Assembly: GCA_030765055.1 (NCBI GenBank) | Contig: JAUKNK010000151.1 | Location: 248,001-312,000, forward strand | Length of the DNA stretch: 64,000 nucleotides | Origin: Mantis religiosa | Lineage: Eukaryota > Arthropoda > Insecta > Mantodea > Mantidae | Reading direction: 5' to 3' | Shown: in pieces, positions 55,495 through 64,000 of the stretch | Layout of the letters: every line of letters begins with the position of its first letter | Position numbering within the stretch: the first letter of the stretch is position 1 | Program-made: the position numbers and the translations under genes | Notes under the pieces: model-generated | The model's input: only the letters and a program-made list of their open reading frames with translations | The model's database searches: none | Told to the model about the DNA's origin: nothing

Positions 55495-56335
55495 ACAAAA
55501 AGAACGGCATTTCCAAGCGATCACCATAGCAACTAGATTTAAAACATTTGACTATCACTTAGTCTACTGTATTCTTTGTACCTCCAATAAGCTCATGTTT
55601 ATCTTGATATGAAGTAGGTAGAAGAATAAACGTTTGTAAAAATACTTTGTACAGGATTAGAAAAAGTCGTGTAAGAGGTACACATCCGATTTTTCTCACG
55701 CTTGTTGGTGTTTTGCTGTAACGAGGCGTAAAGCACTTCTGGAACCTTTGTTTGGATTTATTTAGAGTAGAAATTATGTTATTTTAAATTTAAGTTTCAT
55801 TTAAACAAATGACGCTGTAAAGTAGCCCAAAGCAGTAGCCAAATGCTGGTGGAAGTTATCTGCTAAAAGCACAGCTGATGCCCTATAGGGGATCGAAGCC
55901 ACAGCTCAGCAAAACCTAACCAAATGATTGGCCGCAGTCTACGTGGATGTGCACATTAAAATCACTCACTCCCAAAGGGATACAAACCCACGTCATTTGC
56001 ATTCGCCATTGGTTCGAACTAAAAATAAGCATTCATGTTTAAACAGCTTTTACCACCTCTTTTAAATTGTTGAACGTTCTGGTTGCCTAGAGATGGTTCT
56101 TCTTGTGATACTGAAAACATTGATTGATATAATGAGCAATTTGAAAAGATACTAGAGACAGGCAGCGCCAAAAATAAACCCTAAATATACAGGATTTTTG
56201 GGGTATAATTGTGCATAATTCCAGAGCTGGGATTCCAAATATGACGAATAAAAATGTCCATAATTGGAACATTAGTGAATACATAATTGCAAAGCCAGAA
56301 AACAGACACAAATGACCTTGTTGTCGACGGTCCCT
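55495..56335. other. Intergenic, includes one copy of a dispersed repeat
   Basis: 55510-55630 matches 60395-60520 ('atcaccatagcaac', 'taaaacatttgact', 'tcacttagtctactgta', 'atgaagtag'). Nothing else recognised; the 87- and 74-codon frames are not convincing. Confidence 0.5.
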
Positions 56336-56552
56336 AAAACACCACCACCACCACCACCGCCACCGTCACCGCCACCGCCAACGCCACCGCCACCGCCACA
56401 GCCACCGCCACCGCCACCGCCGCCGCCGCCGCCTCCGCCACAGCCACCGCCACCGCCGCCACTGCCGCCGCCACCGCCCCATCCCCCGCCCCCTTCCCCG
56501 CCACCGCCACCGCCACCACCACCGCCAGCGCCACCACCGCCACCGCCAGAAA
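56336..56552 (+). repeat. (CCACCG)n / CCN trinucleotide repeat
   Basis: About 215 bp of almost pure CCN triplets, with mostly A or G in the third place. The proline-rich open frame through it is a by-product of the triplet period, with no promoter or domain around it. Confidence 0.95.
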
Positions 56553-56809
56553 ACAGAGTAGGATTCCAGAACTAAATACTTTTGTTTTGGCTTCTGGTCT
56601 GGCAGGCGTTCACACCTACAAGGTTAACTCCACCTAGGCCACGTTTGCCACGTACCTGAGTAGTGTGCCTTTAAGATATTCAGTCGTATTCAAGAGACAA
56701 AACTGAAAACTGCGTAAAAGTTACGATTAAGTTGATCCAAGATAAAAAAATTCAACTATTAATTACGGAGTTGACAATACAGCTCTGAACATGGACATAG
56801 GCATCCTAC

Positions 56810-58100
56810 TTTAAGGATAAGGGAAAACTGTCAACATACTTCATATCGGAAGATGAATGAAATGATGTTCAAATGAGTACAGGGTACGTAGAGCTTAGAG
56901 TTACCAGACATTCATCTTTCATGATATGGTAAAACCTCCAACGTTAAGTCATATCGGAAGATGAATGAAATGATGTTCAAATGAGTACAGGGTACGTAGA
57001 GCTTAGAGTTACCAGACATTCATCTTTCATGATATGGTAAAACCTCCAACGTTAAGTCATATCGGAAGATGAATGAAATGATGTTCAAATGAGTACAGGG
57101 TACGTAGAGCTTAGAGTTACCAGACATTCATCTTTCAGGATAAGAGAAAACCTCCAACGTTAAGTCATATCGGACGATGAATGAAATGATGTTCAAATGA
57201 GTACAGGGTACGTAGAGCTTAGAGTTACCAGACATTCATCTTTCAGGATAAGAGAAAACCTCCAACGTTAAGTCATATCGGATGATGAATGAAATGATGT
57301 TCAAATGAGTACAGGGTACATAGAGCTTAGAGTTACCAGACATTCATCTTTCAGGATAAGGATAAAACCTCCAACGTTAAGTCATATCGGACGATGAATG
57401 AAATGACGTTCAAATGAGTACAGGGTACATAGAGCTTAGAGTTACCAGACATTCATCTTTCAGGATAAGAGAAAACCTTCAACGTTAAGTTATATCAGAC
57501 GAGGAATGAAATGTTGTTCAAATGAGTACAGGGTACATAGAGCTTAAAGTTACCAGACATTCATCTTTCAGGATAAGAGAAAACCTCCAACGTTAAGTCA
57601 TATCAGACGATGAATGTAATTATGTTCAAATGAGTACAGGGTACATAGAGCTTAGAGTTACCAGACATTCATCTTTCAGGATAAGAGAAAACCTCCAACG
57701 TTAAGTCATATCGGACGATGAATGAAATTATGTTCAAATGAGTACAGGGTACATAGAGCTTAGAGTTACTAGACATTCATCTTTCAGGATATGAGAAAAC
57801 CTCCAACGTTAAGTCATATCGGATGATGAATGAAATGATGTTCAAATGAGTACAGGGTACATAGAGCTTAGAGTTACCAGACATTCATCTTTTAGGAAAA
57901 GGGAAAGCCTCCAACGTTAAGTCATATTGGACGGTGAATGAAAGGAGGTTCAAATGAGTACAGGGTACATAGAGTGTAGAGTTTGCAGTCATCTTTCGCT
58001 CTGTAAAGTAAACTTATCCAGTTAAGTCACCCTGACTGAGATAGGAGCTCGGAACGTCTTGTACGTGAGGCAGACACGCTAACATCTACGCTATAGGGTG
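56810..58100 (-). mobile_element. SINE (minus) with ~11-unit 108-bp array
   Basis: Units from about 56810, then a head at 58010-58095 ('aagtcaccctgactgagata', 'gtacgtgaggcagacacgct'). The first three units share the private variants 'atgatatggtaaaacc', 'catatcggaagatgaatg' and 'gggtacgtagagc', showing recent unit duplication. Confidence 0.8.
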
Positions 58101-58104
58101 TGCT

Positions 58105-58850
58105 GTTTTGTTATATTTTATTTCATTAAAAAGTTTATTGTAAATAACAATTATTTTACATTTAATATGAGGGGAGTTTAACGAAATTTTAAAGCAGTGA
58201 ATGGAATGTTTACGACAGAATTTGAATTAGCCATTATCCTTTTGATGGTTTTTGCTTCGCTTTGTATAATAGAAATACTGAGTTGGGACAAAGCCTGTAA
58301 GACAAGCAGGGAATCGATTCGTAAAAAGGCCGCCAGAGGAATATATCATAATCCAAAGCCTTCAACAGACGCCCAGCACCAACGACAGCCCTGATTTATT
58401 CATCAGAAAATTAATTGCACAACTATAGCGGACACGAGAGGAGAAAAGAAGAGAAAAAAAAAGACGACGCGCTCTTGTTTGCATTACGTAAACTGAATCA
58501 TAAATCTCGTTCGAGTTGTTAAACGTTCTTTTAAAAACGCAGAGAAAGGCAGTTTCGAAAGTTTTGGAAATTTTCTTGAATCCTTTAATAGTAAAAAGAC
58601 CAAGCTTACATAATAGAGAAACAGTGAGATCAAACAAACCTTCCGAAACTTAAAAAATGACACAGTTTTAAAGATTTATTATCCATCTAGATTTTATATC
58701 TCTATTCGCTCAACATGACGTCATAATCTCATGATTTTACCGGAATTAAAAATTGTAGGTTTTCCAGAATTCAGACATTTATAAATATGTCCGTGGGAGT
58801 TCGTAAAGTCAAATTTAGTTTAGCTTTGACGACGAGGTGTGTTCAAGATA
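58105..58850. other. Unassigned sequence
   Basis: Nothing recognised; small open frames only. Confidence 0.4.
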
Positions 58851-59690
58851 CAAAACCTCCTAATTTTTTTCAGGGCTGGCACCAGATAGAAGCTTCTGTT
58901 TTTCTTTTCTAAATACGCGCGGACTCTTTGTGAATGCGTGACAGAGATGGCAGCACTATACAGAGCATAGAATTATAGTGGCAGCTACGACAGCTAGGTC
59001 CGTTTTTATACTTAAAATGGCGATATTTTCATTACAAGAACAGCGTGTAATCGTTCGTTTTCTCCATTTTCGTGGTGTGACACCTACTGAAGTTCATCGC
59101 TAGTTGAGTGAGACATGTAGTGATGGTACTATGGATGTGTCTAATGTACGTTCCTGGGTGTGACAGTTCAATGAAGACAGAACATCGTGTGACAACAAAC
59201 CAAGACAGTTTAGTGAGGCATGTGGTGATGGTAACATAGATGTGTCTAATGTACGTTCCTGGGTGTGACAGTTCAATGAAGACAGAACATCGTGTGACAA
59301 CAAACCAAGACAGTTGAGTGAGGCATGTGGTGATGGTACCATGGATGTGTCTAATGTACGTTCCTGGGTGTGACAGTTCAATGAAGACAGAACATCGTGT
59401 GACAACAAACCAAGACAGTTAAGTGAGGCATATGGTGATGGTAACATGGATGTGTCTAATGTACGTTCCTGGGTGTGACAGTTCAATGAAGACAGAACAT
59501 CGTGTGACAACAAACCAAGACAGTTGCAGACCCAAAATTCGCATTTCAATAGGATCTGTACACACAATCCTGCATGAAGATCTGAAAAAGATGAATCAAC
59601 GATCTTCCAAAACAACGTTCTCCACTCGCTGGATCATGTCGTCAGACCAGCTGGTGTGAGGCCGTGACTGTCTTGGTTTGAAATTATGTT
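58850..59690 (+). mobile_element. Mariner-derived foldback element, locus 3
   Basis: The leader from about 58860 ('cagagatggcagcact'), start codon at 59017 ('MAIFSLQEQRVIVRFLHFRG'), HTH1 'VTPTEVHR' followed by TAG, then four 105-bp units (59111, 59216, 59321, 59426). The HTH2 spacer (59525-59600) is in the same direction, and then 'ggatcatgtcgtcaga', 'gccgtgactgtcttggtttg' at 59672. The right arm is missing: the sequence leaves the element exactly where the inverted array would begin. It preserves the empty site of the SINE at 31141-31391. Confidence 0.75.
59106..59525 (+). repeat. 105-bp mariner HTH array (4 units)
   Basis: Same unit as at 331-1760, exact 105-bp steps, all four with the TGA version of the Arg codon. 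Confidence 0.9.
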
Positions 59691-59745
59691 TAGAAGTTAG
59701 CAGGGACGGCCGCTGTCACATTGTATTGAGGGTACCATAAATAAA

Positions 59746-60060
59746 TTAATGAATGAATGAATGAATGAATGGACGAACGAACGAACGAATGAATGTGTGA
59801 ATGAATGAATGAATGAATGAATGAATGAATGAATGAATGAATGAATGAATGAATGAATGAATGAATGAATGAATGAATGAATGAATGAATGAATGAATGA
59901 ATGAATGAATGAATGAATGAATGAATAAACGGACGGACGAATGGGTGGACGGGTGGACTGTTGGACGGGTGGCCGGACGGACGTGTGGACGGGTGGACGG
60001 GTGGACGGACGGCCGGGTGGACGGACGGACGGACGGATGGATGAATGGATGGATGAATAA
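59746..60060 (+). repeat. (GAAT)n microsatellite with GGAC-rich segment
   Basis: Tetranucleotide GAAT/ATGA runs at 59746-59926, then variant GGAC/GGTG tetranucleotides at 59931-60040, fading to ATGA/ATAA to about 60200. Confidence 0.95.
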
Positions 60061-60199
60061 ATAATTTAGATCAATGCATCTATGGATCAATAGATCAATA
60101 GATCACTAGATGAATGAATTAATAAATAAATAATGAATCAATTAATTAATTAATTAAATAACGAATGAATTAATGAACGAATGAATAAGTAAATAAATA

Positions 60200-60910
60200 A
60201 GGGTTGTTAAAATATAAATATGTGTACCAATTTCGAACTATTTAGATAATCTTATCTATAATCCGTTCTATTTTATAATATACTGTACCAAACAACCATT
60301 CTGTGTATACTCCTTATTGTCAATACCTACGTATTTATCAAATGGAAAATCGTTATTCATGTGTTTTATCTCTTGGCCATGCAAGGAGGACGGATTTTCA
60401 AATACATCACCATAGCAACCGGTTTTAAAACATTTGACTCTCACTTAGTCTACTGTACTCCCAGTTAACTACAATGAGATACCTAATGATTATCTTGGTT
60501 ATTATGAAGTAGATATGGGAATCGTGTTCGTATTATGGTAGAGAGCGTTAGTTAATGCAACACATCAAGATCTTCCCATTAATGTTGTACATCGCATCTC
60601 GTTAATATGCATTCTGTTATCTGGCAAAATGCCTCCAGTTGTTTCATTTGATTATATCTCTGGGGCTGTAATAATAACTTATTAGGCATCATCATTTCAT
60701 ATACAGTAATTAATATGAAAAATGTAACATTTATTAAAATGTTTATCAGTGTGGCACAGGTTACTTTTACATTCTCCACTACATACCCACAGTAAGGGAA
60801 GTATTGCACTTCATCCGAAAATTCGAGGAGGAGATTTCATTAAAATCTGGTGTTTTTAGAGCTCTTGATCGCAAATAATACATTTTTAGATTCAGTTATT
60901 TTTTTAATTA
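60200..60910. other. Intergenic, includes second copy of a dispersed repeat
   Basis: 60395-60520 matches 55510-55630. The 76-codon minus frame at 60579-60809 has no motif. Confidence 0.5.
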
Positions 60911-60912
60911 TA

Positions 60913-61950
60913 GTCTTCCAACGTTAAGTCATATCGGACGATGAATGAAATGATGTTCTAATGAGTACAGGGTACATAGAGCTTAGAGTTACCAGACATT
61001 CGTCTTTCAGAATAAGAGAAAACCTCCAACGTTAAGTCATATCGGACGGTGAACGAAATGTTGTTCAAATGAGTACAGGGTACACAGAGCTTAGAGTTAG
61101 CAGACATTCATCTTTCAGGATAAGAGAAAGCCTCCAACGTTAAGTCATATCTGACGATTAATGAAATGATGTTCAAATGAGTACAGGGTACATAGAGCTT
61201 AGAGTTACCAGACATTCATCTTTCAGGATAAGAGAAAACCTCCAACGTTAAGTCATATCGGACGATGAACGAAATGTTGTTCAAATGAGTACAGGGTACA
61301 CAGAGCTTAGAGTTAGCAGACATTCATCTTTCAGGATAAGAGAAAACCTCCAACGTTAAGTCATATCTGACGATTAATGAAATGATGTTCAAATGAGTAC
61401 AGGGTACATAGAGCTTAGTTACCAGACACTCATCTTTCAGGATAAGAGGAAACCTCCAGTGTTAAGTCATATCGAACGATGAATGAAATTATGTTCAAAT
61501 GAGTACAGGATACATAGAGCTTAGAGTTACCAGAAACTCATCTTTCAGGATAAGGGAAAACCTCCAACGTTAAGTCATATCGGACGATGAATGAAATGAT
61601 GTTCAAATAAGTACAGCGTACATAGAGCTTAGAATTACCAGACACTCATCTTTCAGGATAAGAGAAAACCTCTAGCGTTAAGTCATATCGAACGATGAAT
61701 GAAATGATGTTCAAACGAGTACAGGATACATAGAGCTTAGAGTTACTAGACACTCATCTTTCAGAATAAGGGAAAACTGCTAGCGTTAAGTCATATCGGA
61801 CGATGAATGAAATGATGTTCAAATGAGTACAGGGTACATAGAGCTTAGAATTACCAGACATTATACCCCGAGGAGGGAGGGGAAAATATTACCTACCTTA
61901 TAACTCTGATCGATATTCGAAATTGGGACTGGTAGACGGCAGTTTTACTT
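60913..61950 (-). mobile_element. SINE (minus) with ~9-unit array, worn head
   Basis: Units from 'cttccaacgttaag' at 60916 to 61863, with two-unit blocks repeated (61030-61230 and 61250-61430 share 'acgaaatgttgttc' then 'atctgacgattaatg'). After 61863 a diverged head may be present ('ataactctgatcgatattcg'). Confidence 0.75.
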
Positions 61951-62230
61951 TACATCGCTCGAGCTTTTGAAGTTAACCCGAGAGTAAAGCATAATGAACT
62001 TAGGAAATGCATTCAATTGTTTAAAATATTTACAATAGAAGCGGTGAGAAGCAGAAGTTGCTAAGTCAAAATTGCGCAGGAGAGCTGGTCAAAAGTTTTC
62101 AAAAGTAATTTTAAATACCAAAATAGTAATTCAAATGAAAGAATTGTATGTGATGGGTCCGTTTGGAGATACAAAGTACTGTGTTGAAGTGTTTCTCACG
62201 GTTTGACATATGTAGCATGTGTGACATTAG

Positions 62231-62275
62231 GACTTAACAACTTTTAATTGAAAATGAATGAAAAGTTGTTAAGTC
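62231..62275. repeat. Perfect 15-bp inverted repeat
   Basis: 'gacttaacaactttt' (62231-62245) and its exact complement (62261-62275) around a 15-nt loop. It could be a hairpin or MITE remnant; the function is unknown. Confidence 0.6.
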
Positions 62276-62620
62276 ACTAGACTTAACAGCTTCTGATTCT
62301 TAATGTTACAGTTTTTCCATTATACAATATTATAATATGTAGCCATGGATAAACTATTAGTTTATTTTAACTAATACATCTCTACTATGGACTAATCCAG
62401 TATGCATTTATGTAAAAAACTGAAGCTGCTGACAGTGAAGTAAACTAGGTTATTAATAATAACTAAACACTGGTAACACAACTTCACTTATCTTATTTAA
62501 ATCCGGGGACCGGTTTCAAAGCAAACATCTGCTTTATCCTCAGCCACTCAGCTTGACACTCACCCACTTACTGACTGACTGACCTTGACCACTACCGGAG
62601 TTTGAAGAATAGCTCCTTAT

Positions 62621-62960
62621 CTAACTGCCATCTACCGGGAACAACACAAACTTATTAATAATGTCTATTGGAGGGATATCAAAATTCATTACGCGATCCT
62701 TATTTTTCAAAATAAATATCTTCTCCCAAACCATTAAATCTATCGGTTCCTTCAATTGTTTCAATAATTTAACTTCTGGATTTACTTCATGATTATATGA
62801 CCAAAAATGATCAGCCACTGCCGATTTCTCGGTCTGTCTATATTTAATATTTCTAAAATGTTCTTTCGCTCTAATTTCTAAATTACGCTTGGTTCTGCCA
62901 ATATAGATCTTGTCGCATTCTAAACAGTTAACTTGATAAATACCAGATTTTTTGTTGTCT
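62621..62960 (-). pseudogene. Penelope-like GIY-YIG endonuclease domain
   Basis: 'SGIYQVNCLECDKIYIGR' gives the GIY and YIG elements, followed by 'TKRNLEIRAKEHFRN', 'TEKSAVADHFWSYNHEV' and a C-terminus 'PIDLMVWEKIFILKNKD' ending at 62621. It was joined to the RT by one reading frame before the frameshift. The family uses this nuclease for target cleavage. Confidence 0.85.
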
Positions 62961-63760
62961 GAAATTTTGTCTTTTTAGAAAACTGTAGCAAATTCTTTAT
63001 ACTGTAATTATTATGAGGTGCTAGTATTATACCCACTTCTTTGAACATTTTTTGGAACTTTTTATTTGCCCATGGATGATAAGTAAATTTTTTGAAAATA
63101 TAATCCTTTTTTACTTTTTTAAGTGTGGAAACATCATTAACATTTTTTTGATATTTAAATTTTTCCATTCTTCTGATTATAAAATCTTTATTAAAGCCGT
63201 TAATTAAAGCAGTGTTTACAATATGTTTATATTCCGCATTAAATTCTTCTTCATTTAGAGGTATGTTTATCAATCTGTAAATCAAACTATTAAAAACAGC
63301 AAATTTGTGTGATATAGGGTTAAAACTTTTATTTTTGATATAATTATCCGTGTGAGTTGACTTTCTATAGATGCCAAAACTTAATTTATTGTTATTTTTC
63401 ATTATTTTTAGATCTAGAAAGGGGATGTAGCCATTGTTTTCAATTTCTATTGTGAACTTGATAGCTTTATCCTGTGAATTTAGAATATTTAAAGCCTCAT
63501 CTATATATCTCTCAGGAACTATGGCAAAAATGTCATCTACGTATCTATACCATATTTTAAAAATTGAAGGAAAAGCTTTAGTGACTTCTATTTCAAAAAA
63601 ACTCATAAATAGATCAGCAAGAAAGGGTGAAAGGGGACTACCCATAGCTACTCCTCAAATTTGTTGAAAAACATTTCCATTGAAAGTAAAGAAATTTTGA
63701 TCTAAACACAGATTAGTAAGTTTCATAAAATCGTCTATTGACTGCTTATCCAAATCATTA
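62920..63760 (-). pseudogene. Penelope-like reverse transcriptase
   Basis: Begins 'DLDKQSIDDFMKLTNLCLD', then 'FFTFNGNVFQQI', a TGA stop and 'GVAMGSPLSPFLADLFMSFF' (motif B). 'IWYRYVDDIFAIV' keeps the catalytic YVDD, and 'NGYIPFLDLKIM', 'SFGIYRKSTHTDNYIKN' and 'HKFAVFNSLIYRLINIPL' are the following conserved blocks. The TGA (about 63650) and a frameshift in an A-run near 62958 separate it from the nuclease. Only these two lesions are seen, so the copy is fairly recent. Confidence 0.85.
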
Positions 63761-63770
63761 GAAGTCAATC

Positions 63771-64000
63771 ATTTTCTTAAAAACGTAATCCAGTTTGCAC
63801 TTCATGGATTGACATACAACATTGTCATCAAAACATTACTCCCCCTCTACTACATCATCTTCTACCTCACTTCCATATGTCACTTTGTCATAAAATGTGG
63901 TACCTTCTGGCAGAGTGACATGTTCCAGCAGTGAACGAACGTCGTAATATTTTGCCTTCTTAATCTTCTGAAGCCTATCTGGTGTGTTTATCGCACTGTC
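63771..64000 (-). other. Unrecognised coding-like sequence at the window edge
   Basis: Minus strand from the edge: one frame reads 'INTPDRLQKIKKAKYYDVRS', 'LLEHVTLPEGTTFYDKVTYG', then an acidic stretch and a stop. The even composition and lack of early stops suggest a degraded transposase or gene 3' part. I cannot assign it. The window ends inside it. Confidence 0.35.

Larger units (their letters stand above)
62414..63770 (-). mobile_element. Penelope-like element 2 (5' part missing)
   Basis: Minus strand: RT from about 63770, GIY-YIG to the stop at 62621, then a 3' terminal region (62414-62590) that repeats the termini of element 1, including the hammerhead-like words and 'gaagctgctgacagtgaag'. 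The N-terminal region is absent; the sequence changes to unrelated coding-like DNA near 63770. Confidence 0.75.

Noticed and set aside
56312..56575. Proline-rich protein
   Set aside because: Trinucleotide repeat CCN; no start context, domain or neighbour supports a gene.
59746..60090. Repetitive protein on the minus strand
   Set aside because: GAAT tetranucleotide microsatellite read in frame.
1..64000. Endogenous virus or toxin genes
   Set aside because: No capsid, envelope, integrase or toxin-like motif was noticed; all RT hits are LINE or Penelope type.

Overview
The window looks like a gene-poor, AT-rich stretch of an arthropod (most likely insect) nuclear genome. Almost everything recognisable is transposable-element debris or tandem repeat. 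There is no intact host gene, rRNA or operon, and no tRNA gene I would call functional. The mix (mariner and other IS630/Tc1-type transposases, jockey/I-type LINEs, GIY-YIG Penelope-like elements, tRNA-headed SINEs, a CACTA-type element and a TTAA-flanked Kolobok-like element) suits a large insect genome, perhaps a cockroach or relative. The species is a guess from character, not from a match.

Layout. 0-2.7 kb: a mariner-derived foldback locus with a 105-bp array, then a mariner pseudogene. 3-6.3 kb: a transposase pseudogene split by a LINE tail, then Kolobok-like copy 1. 7-10.8 kb: SINEs, one carrying a 108-bp array, and a Tc1/mariner-type pseudogene. 12-18.7 kb: a DDE fragment, a Penelope-like element with an expanded 115-bp repeat, two jockey-type LINE pieces and a complete CACTA-type element. 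20-26 kb: two LINE RNase H remnants (one splitting a SINE) and a 178-bp satellite split by a retro-insertion. 27-37.8 kb: SINE arrays, a mariner pseudogene and a second mariner-foldback locus holding a SINE with target-site duplication (TSD). 37.8-42.8 kb: a ~5-kb palindrome of 19 + 34 copies of a 91-bp unit around a palindromic centre. 44-51.8 kb: a SINE array, a mariner relic and a nested stack (a LINE carrying a mariner, a Penelope-like element that itself carries the Kolobok-like copy 2, and a small foldback element), with TSDs at each level. 53.4-64 kb: a deleted mariner, a terminal-inverted-repeat (TIR) element, more SINE arrays, a third mariner-foldback locus, microsatellites and a second Penelope-like element.

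The unifying oddity is repeated internal tandem expansion inside mobile elements: a 108-bp SINE body unit (1 to ~20 copies), a 105-bp mariner HTH unit, a 112-115-bp Penelope linker unit and a 91-bp foldback unit. Two of these families have a Foldback-like build, with long inverted arms made of subrepeats around a spacer. The 91-bp family carries a tRNA-like module and occurs both as a small copy with a 13-bp TSD and as the giant palindrome. It is my best candidate for an undescribed element.
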